A stretch of 64,000 nt of DNA from Hyphomicrobium sp. (GCF_019744875.1 NZ_JAIETU010000002.1:496001-560000); one strand, 5' to 3'. Positions 38,194-49,271 are shown, counted from the first letter of the stretch. The notes: generated by a model from the letters alone, not told the origin. Numbers and translations are program-made.

Positions 38194-38446
38194 GATGTCA
38201 CTCCCCTAGAATTTGTCCCGGCTTGGAAAATCGAGCCGCGCGCCATCGGTAATCGCCCTTCGGCAGCGGCAGTCGAGGAGATGCTAGCAGCAAAAAGGGC
38301 GGCGTGTCGTCGAGGGGAATTCGGGCGGAAAGTGATCATTGTGAGGGCGTTGCCGAACAGTGACATGGTTGCGGCGGCGAACCGGGGTCCGCCGCCGCAG
38401 CGCTTATTGTCATGAAATCAAGCTCGTCGAGCCCTCACCCGGTCGC

Positions 38447-39424
38447 TTACTGGGTGCGGCGGCCGAACGAGATGGCGTAGGCCGGCGAGCGGAACTCGAA
38501 GATGCGGTCGTTCTCTGGTCCCGCGATCCCGTCAACCACGTTGGTGGGGTCGAAGATGCCCGCGTCGCAGGTCGCGTCGGGCTCAAGGGCGGAAATGGCC
38601 AGATCACCGACCTTGACCGCCTTGCGCGTCTCCGGCCAAAGGGCCGTCGGGTCGTCGGTCGCGTCACCCGGCTCGCCGAGGATCGCGGACAGTTCGAACT
38701 CCGCCGGTCCCTTGGCCAGACGCTCGGTCAGCTCGGGGCGGTAGAAATCGGGATCCTTGGCCTTGGCTTCCTCGTCGGTCAGGCCAACCTCGCCGGCCTT
38801 AGGCGTCCACTTCCATTTGATGATCTGGCTTTTGCCTTCCGCATTCGTCAGCGTGAAGGTGTGCACGGCGTAATAGCTCACGGTTGCGTAGCTGGCCGGG
38901 ATGGGGCGCGACTTGAACCACTCACCCTGCGCCTTCGCTTCCGGGTTTTCGGTGAAGTAGGCCTCGATCTTCGCCTTGTCCTTGCTGGCGACGCGCTGCA
39001 GGAAATCGAGAAATTTCTCCGGCGTCTTGGCCACGAAGACGGGAGCCGAGATCGACACCATATCCGTCACGGTCCCGCCGCCGAGGTCGAAATGGACCGC
39101 AAGGGCGCGCGCGTTGCCCCGGTCGGCGTTCGAGGCCTTCGGGTTGCCTCCGCCCATCGAGAAGCGCCCGATCACCGGCCAGGGTCCCTTGCCCGAAAGA
39201 TGCGGGGCTTTCGAAAGTCCCGCGGCTTCGGCGGTCGGCACGAACGAGCCTTTGACGCAGAAGCCGTTGGCGTGGCCCGAGCGCGTGCCGGGGTATTTGC
39301 CGAAGACTGCGTTCAACGCGTTGACAAGGGATTCGGGATCGGTGTCGGCGCGTACATCGACGGCGGACACGGTGGCGAGCAATCCGGTCATGGCGGATGC
39401 CAGAACATAACGGCGCAACGACAT
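38447..39424 (-). CDS. Catalase family peroxidase (SrpA-like), secreted
   Basis: 'NALNAVFGKYPGTRSGHANGFCVKGSFVPTAEAAGLSKAPHLSG...VIGRFSMGGGNPKASNADRGNARALAVHF'. Confidence 0.92.
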   Translation of the reverse strand: MSLRRYVLASAMTGLLATVSAVDVRADTDPESLVNALNAVFGKYPGTRSGHANGFCVKGSFVPTAEAAGLSKAPHLSGKGPWPVIGRFSMGGGNPKASNADRGNARALAVHFDLGGGTVTDMVSISAPVFVAKTPEKFLDFLQRVASKDKAKIEAYFTENPEAKAQGEWFKSRPIPASYATVSYYAVHTFTLTNAEGKSQIIKWKWTPKAGEVGLTDEEAKAKDPDFYRPELTERLAKGPAEFELSAILGEPGDATDDPTALWPETRKAVKVGDLAISALEPDATCDAGIFDPTNVVDGIAGPENDRIFEFRSPAYAISFGRRTQ

Positions 39425-39502
39425 AAAACACTCCTCCGAGAACTGCGTGGAGACACTATCAGATGTTCAGCCTCGCAGGCGATCACGACCCCGCGACAAA
39501 AA

Positions 39503-39562
39503 AAAGCCGCCCCCTGAGGAGCGGCTTTCCAAAAATGCGAAGGGCCCCGCGAAGGGGCCCCT
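39503..39562 (-). terminator. Double hairpin terminator(s)
   Basis: 'aaagccgc...gcggcttt' (39503-39528) flanked by A8, and 'aggggcc'-type hairpin 39541-39562. Confidence 0.7.
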
Positions 39563-39575
39563 CTAATTTGTTTGC

Positions 39576-40799
39576 CTATGCGGCTTCGGCGTGGAAGGCC
39601 GGCAACTTCTTATCCTCCTCGACGTCGAGATCGGACTTGAGTGCAATTCCTACGTACCGGACACCGTCCTTCTTTTTGACTTTCTGGATACCGAACTCTG
39701 CAATTTCGCGACCAAACGTCGGTAGTGCGAGAGGCTCCTTCTGTCGTTCTTCACACCAGACACAATAGGCTTCGTAAAGTGATGTTGCGGAGACGGTATG
39801 GCCATCCTGGCTGTCAACGCTCTCCTTGTAGAACCGCTGGACGTCCGTTTCGGGGACCAGCAGTTTCGTCGGCGCCAGCGTACGATTGTCGTTGGCTCCG
39901 AAACGCGGCTTTTTGACTGCCACGGCTGCAACTGCGGGTGCAGGTTGCGGGGCCGCCACCGCTGCCGCAGCGGTGCTCTGTACCGTCGCCATCTTCGGCG
40001 CGGCAGGGGCTTCACGTTCGTAAAGGCGCCACTGGCTGAACGCGACGTACATGCCAAAGCCGGAGCCGACTTCAAGGAGAAGCGCGATGAAAATCGTCAT
40101 CGCCATCTGAACCTTTTCGACGTCGAGTCCCGAAAGCTTCGACAGCACCGCGGCCTGCGGATCTGCCTCACCCATGACCGTCATGGCATCGGTCTTGCCC
40201 AGCTTGCCCTGAATATCAGCGATACGGGCTTCGAGCGCTTGCGCCTGCTGGCCAGAGGCCATTTCGGCGGTCAGTCCATGATACTTCTGACAGAAATCGC
40301 GGCCCTGCTTGCCGGACACGCTCGAGCATGCGCTCGTGAACGTCCAAGCCTTCTGGTTCTTCAGGCCTTCGATCTCACCCTGCACGGTCGCGGCAGGACG
40401 GTGCTGCGGGATCCAGGACAGCTGGTCCTGTGCCCGCTTGAGGTCGCCGCGCAGATCCTTGTAGACCTGAGCTTCGACGGCGCGGTGGCCGGTGGTGTCG
40501 AACCGGTTCAGCGCTGCATGGCCGAGGGCCGATGTCAGCGAGTAAGCGGTGACGACGATGCCGACGACGGCGGATGCCGCTGCCTGCGACCACATTCTGT
40601 TTTTAATCGCGGCGAAAAAGAAAAACGGGATCAGCGCCTTCAAACAATCCGCTGCCACGCTTGCCGAACCGTAGATGAAGCCATCGAATTCGGTTCTTCC
40701 CAAGCTGTACCCGAAACGCCAGTTCATGGCTGCTGACACGGCGAGTAGTACGCCGGCTGCCAGGATCCCGAACACGCCTAGAGCATGTCGTATCTTCAT
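39576..40799 (-). CDS. Membrane protein with C-terminal D5/P4-primase-like winged-helix domain
   Basis: N-terminal TM segments; C-term 'VQRFYKESVDSQDGHTVSATSLYEAYCVWCEERQKEPLALPTFGREIAEFGIQKVKKKDGVRYVGIALK'. Confidence 0.6.
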   Translation of the reverse strand: MKIRHALGVFGILAAGVLLAVSAAMNWRFGYSLGRTEFDGFIYGSASVAADCLKALIPFFFFAAIKNRMWSQAAASAVVGIVVTAYSLTSALGHAALNRFDTTGHRAVEAQVYKDLRGDLKRAQDQLSWIPQHRPAATVQGEIEGLKNQKAWTFTSACSSVSGKQGRDFCQKYHGLTAEMASGQQAQALEARIADIQGKLGKTDAMTVMGEADPQAAVLSKLSGLDVEKVQMAMTIFIALLLEVGSGFGMYVAFSQWRLYEREAPAAPKMATVQSTAAAAVAAPQPAPAVAAVAVKKPRFGANDNRTLAPTKLLVPETDVQRFYKESVDSQDGHTVSATSLYEAYCVWCEERQKEPLALPTFGREIAEFGIQKVKKKDGVRYVGIALKSDLDVEEDKKLPAFHAEAA

Positions 40800-41518
40800 T
40801 GCCCTCTCCATTGTCGGCCCGCGCGCACTGCCCAATGGCAGCCGAAACAGGCCCGTTCCTTTTGGGTCTCGGAGGTTCAAGACCGGTCAGCGCTGACACA
40901 TGCGTCCGATTGGGTGCGCACCTGGATGCCCGTTGAGCAGACCCGCCCCCCAAGGCGGATCATCAGACATTTGGCGCCGCCCCCCGGCGGTCACACAGAG
41001 CTGAACCCGCTCACGTTCGATGCTGGTTTTGCACAGGCGGTATCGCCGCTCGATCTCGATGTGCACAACAAGTCGTAACCGTGAGCGAAGTACGCGGAAC
41101 ACATCCCTCGGGGCCGAGGCTAATGCGATTCGACCGAAAGGCCGCTACCGTTTGTTAAAGAGAATCAGTTTGGTAGGCTCGCGCCGTTGCCGAAACGCGC
41201 CAAATTGCATCATCTGTTGCAGATTTGCATGCGCAGATCGTCCACATTGCGTGCCCAGGTTATGCACGCGTTGTCCTCAGGATGGCCCGCCTGTCCACAG
41301 ACCCATCTGCCGCTCTTTGCGACACTGGTGGTCACGCCAAGATCACCCCTCCCAACCGTCCGCACACGCTGCGCCCGCTGCTAAACCCGAGCCCAGCGCT
41401 CTGCGCTTATTTACGTTGAGCGGGCGCGGTTCCACGTGGCCGTGCGCGCCGGAATTTGATATGATCGGGGCATTGCGGGGACTGGCTCTTTTTCGACCTG
41501 TCCGGGAGTTCTTATTTT

Positions 41519-42733
41519 ATGCGGTGGTATTTCAGCTATCCCGTTCTCGCCGCCGGTCTCGTGTTCGGCGTGCATACGTATCTTCCGCAGGACCACGCAC
41601 GCCCCCGCCACGTCGCGGCCGCGGAGCCCGCGCCGCCCGTCGACGCCTTCGATTTCGTACAGGTCGAAATGCCGGACATGTCCCGGCTCGGGTCGTTCTC
41701 TCCTGATGCGCGGCTGTTCGCCGTCGCCGATGAAGCCCCGCCAACCTCGGTTCTCGATTATCTCGCGCGCACGCTGACGTCGGGTGCGATTACGCCCGCG
41801 CTGTTCACGCCTGCGGTACCCCAGCAGCCGGTGACCGCGCCCGAATGGAAGAGCGCGGTGGTGCTCGATGTGCTCGCTGACGAATCCAGCGCGCCGCCGC
41901 AGGCGCAGCCCACGCTTGCGCCACGCGTGTCGCTCACGCGCGACATCCAGCGCGAGCTGAAGCGCGTCGGTTGCTATGTCGGCGATGTCGACGGCGTGTG
42001 GGGCGGCGCCTCGAAGCAGGCCATCGTACTGTTCATGGACCGCGTCAACGCCTCGCTTCCGACGCAGGAGCCGGACGTCTTCATGCTGTCGCTGCTGCGC
42101 GCCGAAGACGCCGCCGTCTGCGGCACGTCTTGCCCGGCAGGCCAGAGCCTGAGCAGCAGCGGACGCTGCGTGCCGAGCACGCTGCATGCCCAGAACGACC
42201 GGGGCGGCGAGCGGTTGCAGCGCATCGCGCGCGCCGACCTCACTTCGGCCACGACCGCGATCGACGAGGAGCCGGATCGCTCTTTCGAGGAGCGCACCGC
42301 GGCTTGGGCTCCGGTCGTGAAGACCAAGCCCACGCGTCGCGTATCGCTCGAGGGCCGCATGGCCATCGGCGGGCCTGTGCCGGCCCCCACACCTGCGGTC
42401 AGACCTTCTGCTCTCGAAGCTCCGGCGCTGGAAACTGGCTCGCTGCAACGTACGGCGGCGCTCGAACCGCAGACCGCGGCATCCGTCGACATCCCGCGCG
42501 AGGCCCTGGGCAGCGACAGTTCGCAGGAGGCGGCAATCGTCGATGTCCCTGCGGCCAGGACGCCGGTTCGCCCGACATCGTTCGACAACGATGCCGTGAT
42601 CGAGCGTCCGGCGCGGGCGACGGCATCGCGCGCCAAGGCGCCTCAGCGTGCCGTGCAGCAACAGCGTCGCGGTGGCACCAACACGTATCGCCACGTGCAG
42701 CGGCTGTTCCAGCACCCGCTCGGCAGTTTGTGA
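41519..42733 (+). CDS. Hypothetical protein with peptidoglycan-binding-like motif
   Basis: 'TRDIQRELKRVGCYVGDVDGVWGGASKQAIVLFMDRVNASLP'. Confidence 0.7.
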   Translation: MRWYFSYPVLAAGLVFGVHTYLPQDHARPRHVAAAEPAPPVDAFDFVQVEMPDMSRLGSFSPDARLFAVADEAPPTSVLDYLARTLTSGAITPALFTPAVPQQPVTAPEWKSAVVLDVLADESSAPPQAQPTLAPRVSLTRDIQRELKRVGCYVGDVDGVWGGASKQAIVLFMDRVNASLPTQEPDVFMLSLLRAEDAAVCGTSCPAGQSLSSSGRCVPSTLHAQNDRGGERLQRIARADLTSATTAIDEEPDRSFEERTAAWAPVVKTKPTRRVSLEGRMAIGGPVPAPTPAVRPSALEAPALETGSLQRTAALEPQTAASVDIPREALGSDSSQEAAIVDVPAARTPVRPTSFDNDAVIERPARATASRAKAPQRAVQQQRRGGTNTYRHVQRLFQHPLGSL

Positions 42734-42826
42734 CGCTTGCCGAATTCGTGAACCCTTCGGCCCCTGTGTGAAGCTGGCCCCTGCCGCTTGACGACGAGCC
42801 TTCCGGTCTTGGCCGGGCTCGCGCGC

Positions 42827-43225
42827 TTATCCGCTCACTGAGGGGTCGCTGGGATCGACGGGTGCGGGATTGGCGGTCTGGCCGAAAATCCAGTCGAGAT
42901 AGCGCGGCGACCCACCCTCCACCGGCAGCACGAGGACGGCCGGCGTCTCATAAGAATGCCGCCGCAGCGTTTCGGCGACGACGCGGTCGGCCAGGGTCGC
43001 GCGCGTCTTGACGATCATGACCGCCTCGGCGTCGCGCTGTCGCGCGCCCTCCCAGACGTAGATCGATACCATTCCGGGCAGAATGTTCACGCATGCGGCG
43101 AGCCCCATGTCGACCAGGGCCGCGCCCGTCTGCTCTGCGGCTTCGACGCCGGGGTAGGTAACGTAAACGAGAACGGCCTTGTCGTTTTGTTGCAAGTAAG
43201 CGAGCCTCCCTGTTCTGGGCCTCAC
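42827..43225 (-). CDS. cutA: Divalent cation tolerance protein CutA (start may be downstream)
   Basis: '[42 protein letters not shown]'. Confidence 0.92.
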   Translation of the reverse strand: MRPRTGRLAYLQQNDKAVLVYVTYPGVEAAEQTGAALVDMGLAACVNILPGMVSIYVWEGARQRDAEAVMIVKTRATLADRVVAETLRRHSYETPAVLVLPVEGGSPRYLDWIFGQTANPAPVDPSDPSVSG

Positions 43226-43391
43226 GAGTCTCAGGTGGGCCCCAGCGCCTCGCCTGAATCCGGGCCCCGATCGGCGCTCGCCGCGGCGGCCGCCGGAACT
43301 CCCAGTCGGTCAACTCCCGGTCGGTCACCTCCCGGTCGATCTGTTTTCAATCGATCCCGGCGCCGCTCGGCATCCCCACACTCTAGGCATC

Positions 43392-44174
43392 ATGGCCAAA
43401 TCGAAAAACAAATTCGACAATATCGCGTTCGTGGCGAGCGACGTGGCGGAGGCGCAGGATGCACTCAAGCGTCTGACGGAGCGCTATGGGGCCGTGGAGC
43501 CGGGACGGGCTGAGGCGATCGTCGCGCTCGGCGGCGACGGCCTGATGCTGCAGACGCTGCACCGGTTCATGAACGATCGCATTCCGATCTACGGCATGAA
43601 CCGCGGTTCGGTGGGCTTCCTGATGAACGAGTACCGCGAGGACGGGCTTTTGGAGCGGCTGCAGGAAGCGGAGATCAGCCGCGTGCATCCCCTGTCGATG
43701 GTGGCCTACGACGCGCAGGGCAAAGCCAGCAAGGCGCTCGCCATCAACGAGGTGTCGCTGTTCCGCGAGACGTTCCAGGCGGCGAAGCTCAGGATCTCGA
43801 TCGACGGCACGGTGCGCATGGAGGAGCTGATCTGCGACGGGGTGCTGGTCGCCACGCCCGCGGGCTCGACCGCCTACAATCTTTCAGCACATGGACCGAT
43901 CCTGCCGATCAACGCGCCGCTGCTCGCGCTGACGCCGATCAGTCCGTTCCGCCCGCGCCGCTGGCGCGGCGCGCTGCTGCCGAACAAGGCGCGCATCACG
44001 GTGTCGGCACTGGAGGAAGACAAGCGTCCCGTGAGCGCGGTCGCCGACGCGGCCGAAATGCGCAACATCGTCAAAGTCGAGATCGAGCAGGCGCGCACGA
44101 TCGATCTCTTCATGATGTTCGACCCCGGCCACAACCTCGATGAGCGCATTCTGGCGGAGCAGTTCCGCTTCTAA
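43392..44174 (+). CDS. nadK: NAD kinase
   Basis: '[39 protein letters not shown]' and '[22 protein letters not shown]'. Confidence 0.96.
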   Translation: MAKSKNKFDNIAFVASDVAEAQDALKRLTERYGAVEPGRAEAIVALGGDGLMLQTLHRFMNDRIPIYGMNRGSVGFLMNEYREDGLLERLQEAEISRVHPLSMVAYDAQGKASKALAINEVSLFRETFQAAKLRISIDGTVRMEELICDGVLVATPAGSTAYNLSAHGPILPINAPLLALTPISPFRPRRWRGALLPNKARITVSALEEDKRPVSAVADAAEMRNIVKVEIEQARTIDLFMMFDPGHNLDERILAEQFRF

Positions 44175-44240
44175 GAACTGCCGTCGATACCCGCGTCCAT
44201 GCCGGCGCGGGCCTCAGGTTCCAGTACTAGGCGGGACCAA

Positions 44241-44585
44241 TCACTCCTGGCGATCGTCCGTCATGCTGCCGATGCCGGGGTCGGGAACGACGGCCGAGCT
44301 GCGCACGAAGACCGTGCTGCCGTCCCCTCGCTGCACGCGCATGTAATCGTTGAAGCCGGCGCCTGCTTCGGGCTGATCAAGCAGTCTCTCGCCCGCATAA
44401 AGCTCGACGCATCCTGCGGGCGGGCGGGCGCTCCGTTCCGACGCGTTTTGCGACGCGAAGGCGCTGACCAGCGTTTCGCGGTCGCCGCATCCGAGCTCGC
44501 CGGACGATCTGACCATCCAGACTTCCGCGCAGGCCGGTGCCGCCGCGGCGCAGATGACAAAGGCCATGATCGTTCGTCGCAACAT
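44241..44585 (-). CDS. Small secreted hypothetical protein
   Basis: Signal-peptide-like 'MLRRTIMAFVICAAAAPACAEVWMV'. Confidence 0.6.
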   Translation of the reverse strand: MLRRTIMAFVICAAAAPACAEVWMVRSSGELGCGDRETLVSAFASQNASERSARPPAGCVELYAGERLLDQPEAGAGFNDYMRVQRGDGSTVFVRSSAVVPDPGIGSMTDDRQE

Positions 44586-44881
44586 CGGCGGTCTCATCCC
44601 TTGCTGCAGAGCGCTCGGACCGCGCTCGCCCGCATGTCCTTCGCGCGCGCGCAGGTGGGAGACAAGTGCAAGTGTTCCAGGCCCGCTGTGAAATGTTCCC
44701 ACCTGGCTTGTCGGGCTGCGGCTTGACGGGCATTGGCGTACGGGCGCGGTGCGGGACGCCGCCGCGTTAAGGGAATGCGCGCAATCCCCCTCGCCGGCCC
44801 CTCAACCACCCTGGAGCGCCCGGCCGGACGTGCTAAACTGATATCCGGCAGATCACAGCCGCGACGCCTCCTGGGTGCGCC

Positions 44882-45415
44882 ATGCAAGAAGCGCGGATCG
44901 AACTTCTGCAGCGAATGCCAATCTTTGGCGGGATCAAGTCGGAGATCCTCCAATTCCTGCTCGGCTTGTGCCCGGTCGTATCGATGCCTGCGGGCGAGTT
45001 TTTCTTCCGCGAGTTCGACCAGGGGGACTCGATGTTCGCCCTAGAGGTGGGCCGCGCCGACGTTCTGAAATCGTGGTGCGGGCAGGACTACCTCCTTCAG
45101 ACCCTCAATGCGGGCGACTGCTTCGGGGAGATGGCCGTCATGGACCACTGCGCGCGGAGTGCCTCCGTGCGGGCCGCGCAGGATTGCAGCGCGATCCGTA
45201 TTTCCGCGGCCAATCTCTATCAGGTCTACGCGAAGGACCTGAAGCAGTTCGCGCTCATCCAGATGAACATGGGGCGCGAAGTCAGCCGGCGCCTCCGCGA
45301 CGCGGACAGTCGCCTGTTCGGCGCGAGAATGGCGGCGCCCAGCGCCGACGGCAGCGCATCGTACAGTCCCGCGCCCGGCGGTTCGAGTGCCGCGGGTTGG
45401 CAATGGAAGTGCTAA
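44882..45415 (+). CDS. Cyclic nucleotide-binding domain protein
   Basis: 'LLQRMPIFGGIKSEILQFLLGLCPVVSMPAGEFFFREFDQGDSMFALEVGRADVLKSW...LNAGDCFGEMAVMDHCARSASVRA'. Confidence 0.9.
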   Translation: MQEARIELLQRMPIFGGIKSEILQFLLGLCPVVSMPAGEFFFREFDQGDSMFALEVGRADVLKSWCGQDYLLQTLNAGDCFGEMAVMDHCARSASVRAAQDCSAIRISAANLYQVYAKDLKQFALIQMNMGREVSRRLRDADSRLFGARMAAPSADGSASYSPAPGGSSAAGWQWKC

Positions 45416-45419
45416 CCGA

Positions 45420-46421
45420 TCAGAACAGAGCGTCGACGGGGCCAAGCCGCAGCAGCACGGTCGGGCGTTCGTTGTCGTTGTCCGTCACCGCATAGATCTG
45501 GCCATCGGCGGCCAGCGCCAGGCCTTCGATCTCCTTCTCCACTTTTCGACCCGCGTCGAGGAACATGGGGACGAGATCCAGCGCGCGGCGCTTGGTGAGC
45601 CGGGGCAGCGCCTGCCCGTCGGTGACGCCGGACGCGGCCGTTGCGCTGGCGGGCGGGAGATCGAAGGTGGTGATCCACTTGATCGATTTCTTTCCGCCTT
45701 TGCCGTCTCTCTCGATCGCCGCGAATGTCCTGTCGCGGAGATGAAGAACCTCGCTCACGCCGGTGAGATCGCCCGATCCGGTTCGATCGAGCGGGTACAG
45801 ATAAAAGCTCCAATCCCCGGTCGCAGGATCGACCACGCCGATCCGCGTGCAATCGGAGGGATCTCCATCGAGCGGAGCCTGGAACGCCACAACGAGGCGC
45901 GCGCCGGGTGCGGCGCTTTCAAGCGCAACGCCCTCGAAGCCTTTCTTGCCGATGCTCGGCGCCAGCGCTTCCGGCAGGCCGATCGTGCGCAGGATTTTTC
46001 CTTCCGGGTCGACCTCGAGCAACCGGTTGGCCGGTACGTTTCCCGCCCCACCTTCGGACGCGAGCCAGAAGCCGCCGTCCGGCTTGGCGACGATGCCTTC
46101 CGTATCGAGGTTCTCGCCTCCGGGACCGGTCACGCTGATCTGGCGGACGACCTTGGCCGCCTGCGCCGTCAGCTCGATTTCAACGATGCGAATGGGAGCC
46201 GAATCCTGATCGGTCACGGCGTAGAGCCGATTTGGATCGCTGGGATGGGCGGTGAGGCCCGAGAGCGTCCCCCAGCCCGGCCCATCACCGATCTCGATCT
46301 CCTGGATGCTGCCACGCGCCGGTGGAATGTCCCACGTTGCGTCAGCCCCCGTTGTGGCCGCCAAAGTCGCGAGCGCACTGCCGACGAGCGACTTCAGAGC
46401 CGCGACCAGATTGTCGAACAT
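45420..46421 (-). CDS. Esterase-like activity of phytase family protein
   Basis: 'LSGLTAHPSDPNRLYAVTDQDSAPIRIVEIEL...NLDTEGIVAKPDGGFWLASEGG'. Confidence 0.85.
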   Translation of the reverse strand: MFDNLVAALKSLVGSALATLAATTGADATWDIPPARGSIQEIEIGDGPGWGTLSGLTAHPSDPNRLYAVTDQDSAPIRIVEIELTAQAAKVVRQISVTGPGGENLDTEGIVAKPDGGFWLASEGGAGNVPANRLLEVDPEGKILRTIGLPEALAPSIGKKGFEGVALESAAPGARLVVAFQAPLDGDPSDCTRIGVVDPATGDWSFYLYPLDRTGSGDLTGVSEVLHLRDRTFAAIERDGKGGKKSIKWITTFDLPPASATAASGVTDGQALPRLTKRRALDLVPMFLDAGRKVEKEIEGLALAADGQIYAVTDNDNERPTVLLRLGPVDALF

Positions 46422-46522
46422 GGGGATGCCCTTTCGCCGAGGACGACGCGATCAGGCTCGCGTTGTGCGCCGAGACCCGCGCGGCACGTTCGCGCGCGGA
46501 TGCGGCTGGCGTGAGGCGGTGC

Positions 46523-47095
46523 CTACGCCCCCCAACGCGTGACGATTGCCTCTAGTTTCGGGCGCTCGCGCTCCTCGGGCTTTTCTTTCGGTGTGCCGAT
46601 GTGGACGAAGCCCGCGATGCGCTCGCTGTCGGCAAGCCCGAGCTTCTCGCGCACGAATGGGCTGTAGGCGACCCATTCCGTCAGCCACGACGTGCCGTAG
46701 CCCAACGCGTTGGCGGCAAGGCACAGGTTGTACGTCGCGGCGCCTGCCGACAGGATCTGTTCCCATTCCGGTGCGCCGGGGCGCTTGGACACGCGCGAGA
46801 CCACGGCGATGACGAGGGGCGCGCGCAGGAAGCGCTTGCGCTCCGTGTCGAGACGAATGGGCGAGGGCTCGTTCTCTTCCGCGAGGCACGCGGCGGCGAA
46901 GATCTCGCCGGCGGCGGCCCGCGCGTCGCCCTCGAACACCATGAAACGCCAGGGAACCAGCTTCTTGTGGTCCGGCACGCGTGCGGCGACTGTCAGGATG
47001 CGGGTCAGCTCGTCGCCCGAGGGCGCGGGGGCGGCCAGAAGGTCCGGCTTGACCGACCGGCGGGTGGCAAGGGCTTCAAACAGGGCGTCGTTCAT
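46523..47095 (-). CDS. Nitroreductase family protein
   Basis: 'LFEALATRRSVKPDLLAAPAPSGDELTRILTVAARVPDHKKLVPWRFMVFEG'. Confidence 0.93.
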   Translation of the reverse strand: MNDALFEALATRRSVKPDLLAAPAPSGDELTRILTVAARVPDHKKLVPWRFMVFEGDARAAAGEIFAAACLAEENEPSPIRLDTERKRFLRAPLVIAVVSRVSKRPGAPEWEQILSAGAATYNLCLAANALGYGTSWLTEWVAYSPFVREKLGLADSERIAGFVHIGTPKEKPEERERPKLEAIVTRWGA

Positions 47096-47282
47096 TGCTG
47101 CCTTTCATGCCTTCGTGAGCGCGAATTCCCGCGCCAGAATGATGGGATTCGGGCAAATCCTGGTCTAGGTTGCGCCTGCCTCGCTCGCCCAAGCCTCGCT
47201 AAAGCAAGCCTCGCTAAAGCAAGTCCGGCGCCGTGACAATCGTTGCGTTGAGCCCCTGGTTATCAGTCGGATCCCGAACCGC

Positions 47283-49271
47283 ATGCAGATGCTTCGCCGT
47301 TGTGCCGCTCTTCTGATGCTAGCCCCAGCCGGCCCGGTGCCGCTTGCTGCGCCCGCGCGGGCCGCGGATGCGCCTGCCGACGGGCCCGCGGTCATCGTGC
47401 TCGACGGATCGGGGTCAATGTGGGGCAATGTCGGCTCAGAAAAGCCTTCCAAGTTCGATCTCGCGCGCGGCGCGTTGCGGCAATCCCTCTCCAGCATCTC
47501 GCCACGGGTGCGGCTCGGACTGATGTCGTTCGGGCACCGGCGGCGCGCCGACTGCAGCGACGTCGAGGTGATCCTGCCGCCCGAGGCGGGCCCGCCCGAA
47601 CGCGTGCTCAGCCTCGTGGATAAGCTCAGCCCGAAAGGCAAGGGCCCGCTGGCGCTGACCCTCACGGAAGCCGCCAAGCAGATTCCGGCCGGAGAGCACG
47701 GCAGCATCATCGTCGTGCACGACGGCCTGGACAATTGCTGGCAGGATCCGTGCGCGGCCGCGGCCGGCATCGCCAAGGCCAACGCCAACATCCGCATTTT
47801 CCTGATCGGGTTCGGCATCGAGCCCGGCGACGCCCAGCGCCTCCAGTGCGTGGCTGAAGCCACCAACGGGCGCGTGATCGAGGCGCAGAGCTCCACGGCG
47901 CTGGCGGATTCGATTTCCGACGCACTGACGCTCGCCAACCTCGAACGCGTCGACGCGGCGACCGGGATTGCGGTCCCCGTGCCGAAGGCAGCCAAGCCGC
48001 CCACGCCGGCCGGCGCGCCGGGTGTTCGGCTGACCGCGTCGCTGGCGCCGGACGGCCCTCCCCTGGCCACAGCAGTTGCGTGGACGCTTTACAAGTCGGG
48101 CGACGAGAGCACCCCCCTCAAAATCACGCGCGGAAAGGAGCTTTCCGCCGATCTCGACCCCGGTTCCTATGTCGTCGAAGCGCGCTTTGGCCAGTCGTCC
48201 CGGCGCCAGACCATCGAGGTCACCTCGGAAGGCCCGACGACGGCGCGGATCTCGCTCGGCGCGGGTTTTCTCAAGCTCAATTCGCTCGCAGACAAGGCCG
48301 GGGCGGCGCTGGCTGATCCGCTGATCACGGTGACAGCGAAGGACGGGGGCACCGCCAAGGACGGGGCGGCCGCGGCCGGTGCGCCGATCTGGATCGGACG
48401 CGACGCGGGCGCGCGCCTAGTGCTGCCGGCCGGGACCTATGTCGTGCGCGTGCAGGACGGGCTCGCCGAGCAGACCACCGACGTCACCGTGGCGGAAGGG
48501 ACCAGCACCGAAGCGCGGCCGGTTCTTGGCACGGGGCGGCTCGAGCTTTCGGCGATTTCGGCGGCGAACGGCGCGCCGTTGCAGGCCGTGACCTACGCGG
48601 TCGAGGAGGACGATCCGGATTCGCCCCAGGGCCGGCGCGAAATCGTCCGCTCCGCCGCGCCTGCCGCCTCATTCACGCTTCCGGCTGGCACCTACTACGT
48701 GTCGGCGCGCTCCGGAGTTGCGGAGGTTCACCAGCGCATCGCCCTCGGCAGCGGCGACGTGGTCAAGAACGTGTCGAGCTTCAATCTCGTGCCGATCACG
48801 ATTTCCGTTATCACCGGGGAGGCCGCCGACGCTACGACCGACGCATCGCATCCGATCCTGATCCGGGTGCTGAGCGCCGATGCCACGCCACGCGAGATCG
48901 CGCGGGCCCACGGCGCCACCGGGACGTTCCAACTGCCGCCCGCCCGCTATCGGGTCGAGGCGATGGCGAGCGGCCTCAATATCGCTGCGCGCGGCACCAT
49001 CGACCTCAGCACGGGGCGGGGCGGGACGACCCAGCTCAAGCTCGACCATGGCGAGGTGGCCATCGACGAGGCCGGCGCTCTGGGCGCCTATTGGCGCGTC
49101 AAGGACGAGACGGGGCGAACGGTGATGCATTCCGGGGCCGGGCGGCCGAAACAGGCGCGCCTCGCTCCCGGCCGCTACACGCTGCTGATCGAGGTCGAGG
49201 GAAACCGCGCCGAGCGGGTCTTCGACATCAAGGCGGCCGAGCGGCAGTCTATCCCCCTCATCGGGCCTTAG
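47283..49271 (+). CDS. Secreted von Willebrand factor type A protein with repeated beta-sandwich modules
   Basis: MIDAS 'VIVLDGSGSMWG'; repeated 'GTYVVRVQDGLAEQTTDVTVAEG' / 'GTYYVSARSGVAEVHQRIALGSGD' modules. Confidence 0.88.
   Translation: MQMLRRCAALLMLAPAGPVPLAAPARAADAPADGPAVIVLDGSGSMWGNVGSEKPSKFDLARGALRQSLSSISPRVRLGLMSFGHRRRADCSDVEVILPPEAGPPERVLSLVDKLSPKGKGPLALTLTEAAKQIPAGEHGSIIVVHDGLDNCWQDPCAAAAGIAKANANIRIFLIGFGIEPGDAQRLQCVAEATNGRVIEAQSSTALADSISDALTLANLERVDAATGIAVPVPKAAKPPTPAGAPGVRLTASLAPDGPPLATAVAWTLYKSGDESTPLKITRGKELSADLDPGSYVVEARFGQSSRRQTIEVTSEGPTTARISLGAGFLKLNSLADKAGAALADPLITVTAKDGGTAKDGAAAAGAPIWIGRDAGARLVLPAGTYVVRVQDGLAEQTTDVTVAEGTSTEARPVLGTGRLELSAISAANGAPLQAVTYAVEEDDPDSPQGRREIVRSAAPAASFTLPAGTYYVSARSGVAEVHQRIALGSGDVVKNVSSFNLVPITISVITGEAADATTDASHPILIRVLSADATPREIARAHGATGTFQLPPARYRVEAMASGLNIAARGTIDLSTGRGGTTQLKLDHGEVAIDEAGALGAYWRVKDETGRTVMHSGAGRPKQARLAPGRYTLLIEVEGNRAERVFDIKAAERQSIPLIGP

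Noticed and set aside
47193-47224. Tandem 'gcctcgctaaagcaa' repeat upstream of the vWA gene
   Set aside because: Two 15-bp copies only; no evidence of function
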